Positions 33,718-46,629 of a DNA stretch of 64,000 nt are shown piece after piece. How positions within the stretch are numbered: the stretch's first letter is position 1; each line of letters starts with the position of its first letter. Where the stretch lies: NCBI RefSeq assembly GCF_963678635.1, contig NC_087064.1:81567526-81631525 (forward strand), given 5' to 3'. The translations under genes were made by a program, and so were the position numbers. Source of the DNA: Symsagittifera roscoffensis (lineage: Eukaryota > Xenacoelomorpha > Acoela > Convolutidae). Under the pieces are notes generated by a model. The model was not told the origin of the DNA. It searched no databases and saw only the letters and a list, made by a program, of their open reading frames with translations.

Positions 33718-36700
33718 GCCTCTAAGAAGCGCCCCTTTTCATCTTCCGTGCGTTCATTCTCATCTACTTACCATTCCATATCATCTATCCAGCACTCCTT
33801 GCCTCTAAGAAGCGCCTCTTCTCATCTTCCGTGCGTTCATTCTCATCTACTTACCATTCCATATCATCTATCCAGCACTCCTTGCCTCTAAGAAGCTCCC
33901 CTTCTCAACTTCCGTGCGTTCATTCTCATCTACCTACCATTCCATGTCATCTATCCAGCACTCCTTGCCTCTAAGAAGCGCCCCTTCTCATCTTCCGTGC
34001 GTTCACTCTCATCTACCTACCATTCCATATCATCTATCCAGCACTCCTTGCCTCCAAGAAGCGCCCCTTCTCATCTTCCGTGCGTTCATTCTCATCTACT
34101 TAACAATCCATATCGTCTATCCAGCACTCCTTGCCACTAAGAAGCGCCCCTTCTCATCTTCCGTGCGTTCATTCTCATCTACCTACCATTCCATATCATC
34201 TATCCAGCACTCCTTGCCTCTAAGAAGCTCCCCTTCTCATCTTCCGTGCGTTTATTCTCATCTACCTACCATTCCATATCATCTATACAGCACTCCTTGC
34301 CTCTAAGATGCGCCCCTTCTCATCTTCCGTGCGTTCATTCTCATCTACTTACCATTCCATATCATCTATCCAACACTCCTTGCCTCTAAGAAGCTCCCCT
34401 TCTCATCTTCCGTGCGTTCATTCTCATCTACCTACCATTCCATGTCATCTATCCAGCACTCCTTGCCTCTAAGAAGCGCCCCTTCTCATCTTCCGTGCGT
34501 TCACTCTCATCTACCTACCATTCCATATCATCTATCCAGCACTCCTTGCCTCCAAGAAGCGCCCCTTCTCATCTTCCGTGCGTTCATTCTCATCTACTTA
34601 ACAATCCATATCGTCTATCCAGCACTCCTTGCCACTAAGAAGCGCCCCTTCTCATCTTCCGTGCGTTCATTCTCATCTACCTACCATTCCATATCATCTA
34701 TCCAGCACTCCTTGCCTCTAAGAAGCTCCCCTTCTCATCTTCCGTGCGTTTATTCTCATCTACCTACCATTCCATATCATCTATACAGCACTCCTTGCCT
34801 CTAAGAAGCGCCCCTTCTCATCTTCCGTGCGTTCATTCTCATCTACTTACCATTCCATATCATCTATCCAACACTCCTTGCCTCTAAGAAGCGCCCCTTC
34901 TCATCTTCCGAGCGTTCATTCTCATCTACCTACCATTCCATATCATCTATCCAGCACTCCTTGCCTCTAAGAAGCGCCCCTTTTCATCTTCCGTGCGTTC
35001 ATTCTCATCTACTTACCATTCCATATCATCTATCCAGCACTCCTTGCCTCTAAGAAGCGCCCCCTTCTCATCTTCCGTGCATTCATTCTCATCTATCTAC
35101 CATTCCATATCATCTATCCAGCACTCCTTGCCTCTAAGAAGCTCCCCTTCTCATCTTCCGTGCGTTCATTCTCATCTACCTACCATTCCATATCATCTAT
35201 CCAGCACTCCTTGCCTCTAAGAAGCGCCCCTTCTCATCTTCCGTGCGTTCACTCTCATCTACCTACCATTCCATATCATCTATCCAGCACTCCTTGCCTC
35301 TAAGAAGCGCCCCTTCTCATCTTCCGTGCGTTCACTCTCATCTACTTACCATTCTATATCATCTATCCAGCACTCCTTGCCACTAAGAAGCACCCCTTCT
35401 CATCTTCCGTGCGTTCATTCTCATCTACCTACCATTCCATATCATCTATCCAGCACTCCTTGCCTCTAAGAAGCGCCCCTTTTCATCTTCCGTGCGTTCA
35501 TTCTCATCTACTTACCTTTCCATATCATCTATCCAGCACTCCTTGCCTCTAAGAAGCGCCTCTTCTCATCTTCCGTGCGTTCATTCTCATCTACTTACCA
35601 TTCCATATCATCTATCCAGCACTCCTTGCCTCTAAGAAGCTCCCCTTCTCATCTTCCGTGCGTTCATTCTCATCTACCTACCATTCCATGTCATCTATCC
35701 AGCACTCCTTGCCTCTAAGAAGCGCCCCTTCTCATCTTCCTTGCGTTCACTCTCATCTACCTACCATTCCATATCATCTATCCAGCACTCCTTGCCTCCA
35801 AGAAGCGCCCCTTCTCATCTTCCGTGCGTTCATTCTCATCTACTTAACAATCCATATCATCTATCCAGCACTCCTTGCCACTAAGAAGCGCCCCTTCTCA
35901 TCTTCCGTGCGTTCATTCTCATCTACCTACCATTCCATATCATCTATCCAGCACTCTTTGCCTCTAAGAAGCTCCCCTTCTCATCTTCCGTGCGTTTATT
36001 CTCATCTACCTACCATTCCATATCATCTATACAGCACTCCTTGCCTCTATGAAGCGCCCCTTTTCATCTTCCGTGCGTTCATTCTCATCTACTTACCATT
36101 CCATATCATCTATCCAGCACTCCTTGCCTCTAAGAAGCGCCCCCTTCTCATCTTCCGTGCATTCATTTTCATCCACTACCATTCCATATCATCTATCCAG
36201 CACTCCTTGCCTCTAAGAAGCTCCCCTTCTCATCTTCCGTGCGTTCATTCTCATCTACCTACCATTCCATATCATCTATCCAGCACTCCTTGCCTCTAAG
36301 AAGCGCCCCTTCTCATCTTCCGTGCGTTCACTCTCATCTACCTACCATTCCATATCACCTATCCAGCACTCCTTGTCTCTAAGAAGCGCCCCTTCTCATC
36401 TTCCGTGCGTTCATTCTCATCTACTTAACAATCCATATCATCTATCCAGCACTCCTTGCCTCTAAGAAGCGCCCCTTCTCATCTTCCGTGCGTTCACTCT
36501 CATCTACTTACCATTCCATATCATCTATCCAGCACTCCTTGCCACTAAGAAGCACCCCTTCTCATCTTCCGTGCGTTCGTTCTCATCTACCTACCATTCC
36601 ATATCATCTATCCAGCACTCCTTGCCTCTAAGAAGCGCCCCTTTTCATCTTCCGTGCGTTCATTCTCATCTATTTACCATTCCATATCATCTATCCAGCA

Positions 36701-39700
36701 CTCCTTGCCTCTAAGAAGCGCCCCTTCTCATCTTCCGTGCGTTCATTCTCATCTACTTACCATTCCATATCATCTATCCAGCACTCCTTGCCTCTAAGAA
36801 GCTCCCCTTCTCATCTTCCGTGCGTTCATTCTCATCTACCTACCATTCCATGTCATCTATCCAGCACTCCTTGCCTCTAAGAAGCGGCCCTTCTCATCTT
36901 CCGTGCGTTCACTCTCATCTACCTACCATTCCATATCATCTATCCAGCACTCCTTGCCTCTAAGAAGCGCCCCTGCTCATCTTCCGTGCGTTCATTCTCA
37001 TCTACTTAACAATCCATATCATCTATCCAGCACTCCTTGCCACTAAGAAGCGCCCCTTCTCATCTTCCGTGCGTTCATTCTCATCTACCTACCATTCCAT
37101 ATCATCTATCCAGCACTCCTTGCCTCTGAGAAGCGCCCCTTCTCATCTTCCGTGCGTTCATTCTCATCTACTTACCATTCCATATCATCTATCCAGCACT
37201 CCTTGCCTCTAAGAAGCTCCCCTTCTCATCTTCCGTGCGTTCATCTTATCTACCTACCATTCCATATCATCTATCCAGCACTCCTTGCCTCTAAGAAGCG
37301 CCCCTTCTCATCTTCCGTGCGTTAACTCTCATCTACCTACCATTCCATATCATCTATCCAGCACTCCTTGCCTCTAAGAAGCGCCCCTTCTCATCTTCCG
37401 TGCGTTCACTCTCATCTACTTACCATTCCATATCATCTATCCAGCACTCCTTGCCACTAAGAAGCGCCCCTTCTCATCTTCGGTGCGTTCATTCTCATCT
37501 ACCTACCATTCCATATCATCTATCCAGCACTCCTTGCCTCTAAGAAGCGCCCCTTTTCATCTTCCGTGCGTTCATTCTCATCTACTTACCATTCCATATC
37601 ATCTATCCAGCACTCCTTGCTTCTAAGAAGCGCCCCCTTCTCATCTTCCGTGCGTTCATTCTCATCTACCTACCACTCCATATCATCTATCCAGCACTCC
37701 TTGCCTCTAAGGAGCGCCCCTTCTCATCTTCCGTGCGTTCACTCTCATCTACCTACCATTCCATATCATCTATCCAGCACTCCTTGCCTCTAAGAAGCGC
37801 CCCTTCTCATCTTCCGTGCGTTCACTCTCATCTACCTACCATTCCATATCATCTATCCAGCACTCCTTGCCACTAAGAAGCGCCCCTTCTCATCTTCCGT
37901 GCGTTCATTATCATCGTCCTACCATTCCATTTCATCTATCCAGCACTCGTTGCCTCTAAGTAGCGCCCCTTCTCATCTTCCGTGCGTTCATTCTCATCTA
38001 CTTACCATTCCATATCATCTATCCAGCACTCCTTGCCTCTAAGAAGCGCCCCTTCTCATCTTCCGTGCGTTCATTCTCATCTACCTACCATTCCATATCA
38101 TCTATCCAGCACTCCTTGCCTCTAAGAAGCTCCCCTTCTCATCTTCCGTGCGTTCATTCTCATCTACCTACCATTCCATATCATCTATCCAGCACTCCTT
38201 GCCTCTAAGAAGCGTCCCTTCTCATCTTCCGTGCGTTCACTCTCATCTACCTACCATTCCATATCATCTATCCAGCACTCCTTGCCTCTAAGAAGCGCCC
38301 TTCTCATCTTCCGTGCGTTCACTCTCATCTACTTACCATTCCATATCATCTATCCAGCACTCCTTGCCACTAAGAAGCGCCCCTTCTCATCTTCCGTGCG
38401 TTCATTCTCATCAACCTACCATTCCATATCATCTATCCGGCACTCCTTGCCTCTAAGAAGCGCCCCTTCTCATCTTCCGTGCGTTCACTCTCATCTACCT
38501 ACCATTCCATATCATCTATCCAGCACTCCTTGCCTCTAAGAAGCACCCCTTCTCATCTTCCGTGCGTTCACTCTCATCTACTTACCATTCCATATCATCT
38601 ATCCAGCACTCCTTGCCACTAAGAAGCGCCCCTTCTCATCTTCCGTGCGTTCATTCTCATCTACCTACCATTCCATATCATCTATCCAGCACTCCTTGCC
38701 TCTAAGAAGCGCCCTTTTTCATCTTCCGTGCATTCATTCTCATCTACTTACCATTCCATATCATCTATCCAGCACTCCTTGCCTCTATGAAGCGCCCCCT
38801 TCTCATCTTCCGTGCGTTCATTCTCATCTACCTACCATTCCATATCATCTATCCAGCACTCCTTGCCTCTAAGAAGCGCCCCTTCTCATCTTCCGTGCGT
38901 TCACTCTCATCTACTTACCATTCCATATCATCTATCCAGCACTCCTTGCCACTAAGAAGCGCCCCTTCTCATTTTCCGTGCGTTCATTCCCATCTACCTA
39001 CCATTCCATATCATCTATCCAGCACTCGTTACCTCTAAGAAGCGCCCCTTCTCATCTTCCGTGCGTTCATTCTCATCTACTTACCATTCCATATCATCTA
39101 TGCAGCACTCCTTGCCTCTAAGAAGCGCCCCTTCTCATCTTCCGTGCGTTCATTCTCATCTACCTACCATTCCATATCATCTATCCAGCACCCCTTGCCT
39201 CTAAGAAGCGCCCCTTCTCATCTTCCGTGCGTTCATTCTCATCTACCTACCATTCCATATCATCTATCCAGCACTCCTTGCCTCTAAGAAGCGCCCCTTC
39301 TCATCTTCCGTGCGTTCACTCTCATCTACCTACCATTCCATATCATCTATACAGCACTCCTTTCCTCTAAGAAGCGCCCCTTCTCATCTTCTGTGCGTTC
39401 ACTCTCATCTACCTACCATTCCATATCATCTATCCAGCACTCCTTGCCTCTAAGAACCGCCCCTTCTCATCTTCCGTGCGTTCATTCTCATCTACTTACC
39501 ATTCCATATCATCTATCCAGCACTCCTTGCCTCTAAGAAGCGCCCCTTCTCATCTTCCGTGCGTTCATTCTCATCTACCTACCATTCCATATCATCTATC
39601 CAGCACTCCTTGCCTCTACGAAGCGCCCCTTCTCATCTTCCGTGCGTTCAATCTCATCTACCTACCATTCCATATCATCTATCCAGCACTCCTTGCCTCT

Positions 39701-42700
39701 AAGAAGCGCCCCTTCTCATCTTCCGTGCGTTCATTCTCATCTACCTACCATTCCATATAATCTATCCAGCACTCCTTGCCTCTAAGAAGCGCCCCTTCTC
39801 ATCTTCCGTGCGTTCACTCTCATCTACTTACCATTCCAAATCATCTATCCAGCACTCCTTGCCTCTAAGAAGCGCCCCTTCTCATCTTCCGTGCGTTCAT
39901 TCTCATCTACCTACCATTCCATATCATCTATCCAGCACTCCTTGCCTCTAAGAAGCGCCCCTTCTCACCTTCCGTGCGATCACTCTCATCTACCTACCAT
40001 TCCATATCATCTATCCAGCACTCCTTGCCTCTAAGAAGCGCCCCTTCTCATCTTCCGTGCGTTCATTCTCATCTACTTACCATTCCATATCATCTATCCA
40101 GCACTCCTTGCCTCTAAAAAGCGCCCCTTCTCATCTTCCGTGCGTTAATTCTCATCTACCTACCATTCCATATCATCTATCCAGCACTCCTTGCCTCTAA
40201 GAAGCGCCCCTTCTCATCTTCCGTGCGTTCACTCTCATCTACCTACCATTCCATATCATCTATCCAGCACTCCTTGCATCTAAGAAGCGCCCCTTCTCAT
40301 CTTCCGTGCGTTCATTCTCATCTACCTACCATTCCATATCATCTATCCAGCACTCCTTGCCTCTAAGAAGCGCCCCTTCTCATCTTCCGTGCGTTCATTC
40401 TCATCTACCTACCATTCCATATCATCTATCCAGCACTCCTTGCCTCTAAGAAGCGCCCCTTCTCATCTTCCGTGCGTTCATTCTCATCTACATACCATTC
40501 CATATCATCTATCCAGCACTCTTTGCCTCTAAGAAGCGCCTCTTCTCATCTTCCGTGCGTTCATTCTCATCTACCTACCATTCCATATCATCTATCCAGC
40601 ACTCCTTGCCTCTAAGAAGCGCCCCTTCTCATCTTCCGTGCGTTCACTCTCATCTACCTACCATTTTATATCATCTATACAGCACTCCTTGCCTCTAAGA
40701 AGCGCCCCTTCTCATCTTCCGTGCGTTCACTCTCATCTACTTACCATTCCATATCATCTATCCAGCACTCCTTGCCTCTAAGAAGCGCCCCTTCTCATCT
40801 TCCGTGCGTTCACTCTCATCTACTTACCATTCCAAATCATCTATCCAGCACTCCTTGTCTCTAAGAAGCGCCCCTTCTCATCTTCCGTGCGTTCATTCTC
40901 ATCTACCTACCATTCCATATCATCTATCCAGCACTCCTTGCATCTAAGAAGCGCCCCTTCTCATCTTCCGTGCGTTCATTCTCATCTACCTACCATTCCA
41001 TATCATCTATCCAGCACTCCTTGCCTCTAAGAAGCGCCCCTTCTCGTCTTCCGTGCGTTCATTCTCATCTACATACCATTCCATATCATCTATCCAGCAC
41101 TCTTTGCCTCTAGGAAGCGCCTCTTCTCATCTTCCGTGCGTTCATTCTCATCTACCTACCATTCCATATCATCTATCCAGCACTCCTTGCCTCTAAGAAG
41201 CGCCCCTTCTCATCTTCCGTGCGTTCACTCTCATCTACCTACCATTTTATATCATCTATACAGCACTCCTTGCCTCTAAGAAGCGCCCCTTCTCATCTTC
41301 CGTGCGTTCACTCTCATCTACTTACCATTCCATATCATCTATCCAGCACTCCTTGCCTCTAAGAAGCGCCCCTTCTCATCTTCCGTACGTTCATTCTCAT
41401 CTACCTACAATTCCATATCAACTATCCAGCACTCCTTGCCTCTAAGAAGCGCCCCTTCTCATCTTCCGTGCGTTCACTCTCATCTACCTACCATTCCATA
41501 TCATCTATCCAGCACTCCTTGCCTCTAAGAAGCGCCCCTTCTCATCTTCCGTGCGTTCATTCTCATCTACTTACCATTCCATATCATCTATCCAGCACTC
41601 CTTGCCTCTAAGAAGCGCCCCCTCTCATCTTCCGTGCGTTAATTCTCATCTACCTACCATTCCATATCATCTATCCAGCACTCCTTGCCTCTAAGAAGCG
41701 CCCCTTCTCATCTTCCGTGCGTTCACTCTCATCTACCAACCATTCCATATCATCTATCCAGCACTCCTTGCCTCTAAGAAGCGCCCCTTCTCATCTTCCG
41801 TGCGTTCATTCTCATCTACCTACCATTCCATATCATCTATCCAGCACTCCTTGCATCTAAGAAGCGCCCCTTCTCATCTTCAGTGCGTTCATTTTCATCT
41901 ACCTACCATTCCATATCATCTATCCAGCACTCCTTGCCTATAAGAAGCGCCCCTTCTCATTTTCCGTGCGTTCATTCTCAACTACTTACCATTCCATATC
42001 ATCTATCCAGCACACCTTGCCTCTAAGAAGCGCCTTTTCTCATCTTCCGTGCGTTCATTCTCATCTACCTACCATTCCATATCATCTATTCAGCACTCCT
42101 TGCCTCTAAGAAGCGCCCCTTCTCATCTTCCGTGCGTTCATTCTCATCTACCTACCATTCCATATCATCTATCCAGCACTCCTTGCCTCTAAGAAGCGCC
42201 CCTTCTCATCTTCCGTGCGTTCATTCTCATCTACCTACCATTCCATATCATCTATCCAGCACTCCTTGCCTCTAAGAAGCGCCCCTTCTCATCTTCCGTG
42301 CGTTCACTCTCATCTACCTACCATTCCATATCATCTATCCAGCACTCCTTGCCTCTAAGAAGCGCCCCTTCTCATCTTCCGTGCGTTCACTCTCATCTAC
42401 CTACCATTCCATATCATCTATTCAGCACTCCTTGCCTCTAAGAAGCGCCCCTTCTCATCTTCCGTGCGTTCATTCTCATCTACCTACCATTCCATATCAT
42501 CTATCCAGCACTCCTTGCCTCTAAGAAGCGCCCCTTCTCATCTTCCGTGTTTTCACTCTCATCTACCTACCATTCCATATCATCTATCCAGCACTCCTTG
42601 CCTCTAAGAAGCGCCCCTTCTCATCTTCCGTGCGTTCACTCTCATCTACCTACCATTCCATATCATCTATCCAGCACTCCTTGCCTCTAAGAAGCGCCCC

Positions 42701-43725
42701 TTCTCATCTTCCGTGCGTTCACTCTCATCTACCTACCATTCCATATCATCTATTCAGCACTCCTTGCCTCTAAGAAGCGCCCCTTCTCATCTTCCGTGCG
42801 TTCATTCTCATCTACCTACCATTCCATATCATCTATCCAGCACTCCTTGCCTCTAAGAAGCGCCCCTTCTCATCTTCCGTGCGTTCACTCTCATCTACCT
42901 ACCATTCCATATCATCTATCCAGCACTCCTTGCCTCTAAGAAGCGCCCCTTCTCATCTTCCGTGCGTTCACTCTCATCTACCTACCATTCCATATCATCT
43001 ATTCAGCACTCCTTGCCTCTAAGAAGCGCCCCTTCTCATCTTCCGTGCGTTCATTCTCATCTACCTACTATTCCATATCATCTATCCAGCACTCCTTGCC
43101 TCTAAGAAGCGCCCCTTCTCATCTTCCGTGCGTTCATTCTCATCTACCTACCATTCCATATCATCTATCCAGCACTCCTTGCATCTAAGAAGCGCCCCTT
43201 CTCATCTTCCGTGCGTTCATTCTCATCTACTTAACAATCCATATCATCTATCCAGCACTCCTTGCCTCTAAGAAGCGCCCCTTCTCATCTTCCGTGCGTT
43301 CATTCTCATCTACCTACCATTCCATATCATCTATCCAGCACTCCTTGCCTCTAAGAAGCGCCCCTTCTCATCTTCCGTGCGTTCATTCTCATCTACCTAC
43401 CATTCCATATCATCTATCCAGCACTCCTTGCCTCTAAGAAGCGCCCCTTCTCATCTTCCGTGCGTTCACTCTCATCTACCTACCATTCCATATCATCTAT
43501 TCAGCACTCCTTGCCTCTAAGAAGCGCCCCTTCTCATCTTCCGTGCGTTCATTCTCATCTACCTACCATTCCATATCATCTATCCAGCACTCCTTGCATC
43601 TAAGAAGCGCCCCTTCTCATCTTCCGTGCGTTCACTCTCATCTACCTACCATTCCATATCATCTATTCAGCACTCCTTGCCTCTAAGAAGCGCCTCTTCT
43701 CATCTTCCGTGCGTTCACTCTCTTC
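33718..43725 (+). repeat. 83-bp satellite array, about 120 copies
   Basis: The monomer begins GCCTCTAAGAAGCGCCCC, then TTCTCATCTTCCGTGCGTTC, ATTCTCATCTACCTACCATT and CCATATCATCTATCCAGCACTCCTT, and is 83 bp long. Copies differ at recurring sites: CATTCTC or CACTCTC, CTACC or CTACT, AAGCGCC or AAGCTCC, GCCTCT or GCCACT. The array contains higher-order repeats: a six-monomer block (498 bp) is repeated at 33914 and 34412, and a seven-monomer block (581 bp) at about 40661 and 41242. The right half of the array is more uniform. The monomer is a multiple of neither three nor two, and the reading frames through it are repeat products, not genes. Confidence 0.97.
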
Positions 43726-44600
43726 TGGGCAGCGCTCCTTTTCTGAAGCGCCCTGTTTTCTTAAGCCGAGTTCCGTCTCATTTCAGAGCATCTTTCTCAT
43801 CTAACCAGTGCCTCTATTCAACTAGATAACGCCCTCCTCATTTAACAAGCGATGGGCGCCCCGAGCGCCCCGAGCGCCCCGAGCGCCCCCACTACCGAGC
43901 TCCCGTTCTCACGCAGAGAGCATCCCTCTTCATTTTCAAGGTACCCAGGTGCATCTACTGAGTTCATATATTGGGCGCCACTTATCTGTATCGAACGCAC
44001 TTTCTCAGCTACTAAAAGCACCCGTCTTCATCTAGCAAGCGCTTTCACACATAACCCGAGGGCTCCTTCTCATCTGTTTAGCAACCCTTCTCATCAATCA
44101 GGCGCCCCTATTGATCTGATAAGCACCCGTTTATATGTACCGAGAACCCGTTTTGCCTACACAGCCCCTTACCATCTTCCAAGTTCCCTCTCTCGTCTAC
44201 GAGCAGCTCTTCTGATCTATCGCGAGTGCCCTTCTCCTTTACCGAATTATCCATCATACATCTAGCGAGCACCCGTGTTCCAGTCCCCCTCTCCGTCTCT
44301 CAAGTACATCTGCTCTAATACCATTTTAATCTTCGCGCATCACATCTACCATCGCTCATCACATCTTCTCACCTCATTGAGCGTCCAATCTCGTCTACAG
44401 AGCACCCATTCTAGGTTCCAAAGCACCAGTTCTTATCTCCCAAGCGTCCTTTTTCTTTTAAAGAGTGCCTCTATCTCATCTCTGGTGCTTCTTCTGAACC
44501 GAGTGCCTCTTCTCGCATATCGAAAGCTCCTTTCATCTAGCGAGGCGCCCCTTTTTATCTACCTAGAGCATCTTCTGGTCTAGCGATCACGCCTTCTCAG
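43726..44600 (+). repeat. degenerate ~21-bp repeats flanking the satellite
   Basis: The 83-bp period ends near 43725, but words like AGCGCCCCTTCTCATCTA recur about every 20-22 bases: GGGCTCCTTCTCATCTG, AGCAACCCTTCTCATC, AGGCGCCCCTATTGATCTG, AGCACCCGTTTATATGTACC, GAGTGCCCTTCTCCTTTACC and AGTGCCTCTTCTCGCATATC. Between 43855 and 43890 there is a run of GAGCGCCCC at 9-10 bases. The ORFs here (137 and 102 aa) follow from the repeat. Confidence 0.75.
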
Positions 44601-44679
44601 TTAGAGACCCAGACTTATTATCTGCCGTTTTACCATTGTCATCAATTGAAACTTGATTGTTCTGCCGAAACGGTCTTAT

Positions 44680-44940
44680 GGTCGCAACATACCTTTTTTG
44701 GGTCGCACAAAGTCGCAACATCTCTGTTTTGGGTCGCGCAAAGTCGCGCAAATATTTCGGTCGCACAAAGTCGCAACATACCCATTTTGAGTTGCAATGG
44801 TCGCAACATACCTTATTTGGGTCGCGCAAAGTCGCATAAATTTTCTTCGGTCGCGCAAAGTTGAAACATACCCGTTTTTAGTTGCAATGGTAGCAACATA
44901 CCCAATTTGGGTCGCAATGGTCGCATCATAAGCCCCCGAC
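44680..44940 (+). repeat. GTCGCAACATACC minisatellite
   Basis: GGTCGCAACATACC and GGTCGC(A/G)CAAAGTCGC alternate about ten times with spacers of 15-35 bases (TTTTTTGG, CATTTTGAGTTGCAAT and similar). It is non-coding. Confidence 0.75.
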
Positions 44941-44965
44941 CTCAACCCGGCAACCAAAAATGCTT

Positions 44966-45095
44966 GATCAAGTCGGTCAAAACATAGCCATTTTTAAGCA
45001 AGCCGGTTGAAACATAGCCATTTTTAAGCAAGCCGGTTGAAACATAGCCATTTTTAAGCAAGCCGGTTGAAACATAGCCATTTTTGTTCTGGCTG
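44966..45095 (+). repeat. 30-bp minisatellite
   Basis: Four to five copies of AAGCAAGCCGGTTGAAACAT plus AGCCATTTTT. The three central copies are identical and the outer ones diverged. Confidence 0.88.
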
Positions 45096-46033
45096 ATTGA
45101 AACGTAAGTCCAACAACTCATCCCGGGCTATACGAATCTACGATGCTCAAGTTCATTTTCTATTATTTTTTGCGGCTGCCCAGGTTGAGGTTTTTGGCAC
45201 ATAATTTGACAGAAACGGTCAAATGATGTCCGAGTTTAGTTGTAGTTCAGGACGCTTCGGCTAATTCCCGGTAGAAGCGAAAAATTTCCGATAATGTCAA
45301 ACAAAGTCGAACAATGTCCGGTAAAGTCAAACAAAGTGGAAAGCGGACATCGTTCGACTCAAAAAATCGAAATTCGACATCGTTCCGGGTCCTATTCTCT
45401 TCTACCCAGAGCAACTTCTGATCTCTCAAATTCTTATTAACCGAAAAAATCGGCCTCAATAATTTTTCGACCTTATTATTGGGTTTCAAACTCCGATATG
45501 CGCCTCAAACCATTTTTTTAAAAAAGTTATTCTATGGAAAACTGCAAATTTTTTATCAATAAAACACGAATCTGGAGTTTTGTGGCATTTAGTTGTTGAA
45601 AAAAGAACAAATCATCATCAATCTACCCTTTTTCATAGAGCAAATCTGCCTTTTTTTAAAACGGCTAATCAAAAAGTTGATTTTTGGATATATATTGCAA
45701 TCCTTGACTATTGTGCTCGACCTATTTATCAGTTTTGTTTACTGAAAATTTTCAATTTTTCAGTCCGGGAAAATTTATTTCCAGCCAAACCAATTTAGGA
45801 ATGTTAAAATAATTCTGAATAATATTTGTGAGCTGACAAACATTGATAAATGTAAAGCAACCTAAATACTTAAGACTAAAATAATATTTTTTTCAGAAGA
45901 TGTCATCAACATCAACCACTAGTGATCCAAGTATCTACAGACGAAATGCAGCGAAAACTACAACAATTACTCTTACGCTGTTTTCTTTTCAAAAAAGAAA
46001 TAAGCCAAATTCATCAAACTTAAGGATTACAGG
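45096..46033. other. intergenic; relic of the 5-kb array unit
   Basis: No supported gene. Short reiterations of GTCAAACAAAGTCGAAC lie at 45296-45340. At 45755-45910 the text (CCAGCCAAACCAATTTAGGA, TATTTGTGAGCTGACAAAC, TTCAGAAGATGTCATCAA) closely matches 48107-48240, the approach and start of the 5-kb array. Confidence 0.5.
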
Positions 46034-46212
46034 CAGGAGCGGATCGAATTTATTTTAACACAAGCCACAAAGGTCGTACTTAAAAATAGTATATATTGGC
46101 GCCAAAGGCGCCCTTAGAAAAAATTCAGGTTCAGTCAGCCGAAAAACGAATATCTGCAAATAGTAAAAAAGGATCAGGAGGACCCACCCCTAAAACCTAA
46201 AATCTGTCTCTG
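46034..46212 (+). mobile_element. short hAT-type MITE (CAGGGGCGGATC family)
   Basis: Starts CAGGAGCGGATCGAATTT and ends CCTAAAATCTGTCTCTG. The flanks ATTACAGG (46026-46033) and ATTCCAGG (46213-46220) are an 8-bp TSD with one mismatch. It shares the GGCGCCAAAGGCGCC palindrome (46100-46114) with the 31484 element. Confidence 0.7.
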
Positions 46213-46520
46213 ATTCCAGGGATAAATCGAATCATGTTTTTGGTAAAACTGTTTTAAATGATTCAATACTTTGCTAAAAGTAATAATCGGTTGACAGGGG
46301 CGCGACAATAACAGGGGGTTCTTCGAATGACTAAAATTTGAAATTAGTATATCAACAGTTTCACTGCGACATTCAAGGAACACCGGGGCTACGTTTGAAA
46401 AAAGGAAATTGTTTAATTCTTCAGAAGTCTTCACTGTCATTCGTGAAACTTCAAAATTTCAATTGTGCTGGGCTTAACTTTACAATGGCAATGATTCATA
46501 AATCATTACTAAAAATAACC

Positions 46521-46610
46521 CAGTGTCAGATTTAGTGAGGAGGCTGGGCGGAAGCCTCTCCCCTCAGGGATTCGATCCCCTGCCGACCCAAAGGGTCTCC
46601 TATTCATTAC
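46521..46610 (+). repeat. fragment of the same hAT MITE family
   Basis: CAGTGTCAGATTTAGTGAGG is followed by CCTCAGGGATTCGATCCCCT and GCCGACCCAAAGGGTC, which match 31484-31560. The 3' part is missing or replaced. Confidence 0.65.
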
Positions 46611-46629
46611 GAGGCCAAACTATGCATTT

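Noticed and set aside
33914-39760. Long Ser/His/Pro-rich ORFs (up to 213 aa) in the satellite
   Set aside because: They are translations of the 83-bp repeat, shift frame with each monomer and change with the repeat variants; no start, splice or promoter evidence.
43852-44583. ORFs of 137 and 102 aa after the satellite
   Set aside because: They follow the degenerate ~21-bp repeats (SAPSAPSAP from GAGCGCCCC runs), with no other support.
44960-45095. CRISPR-like array of 30-bp repeats
   Set aside because: Repeats are directly adjacent without unique spacers and the context is eukaryotic; a minisatellite.
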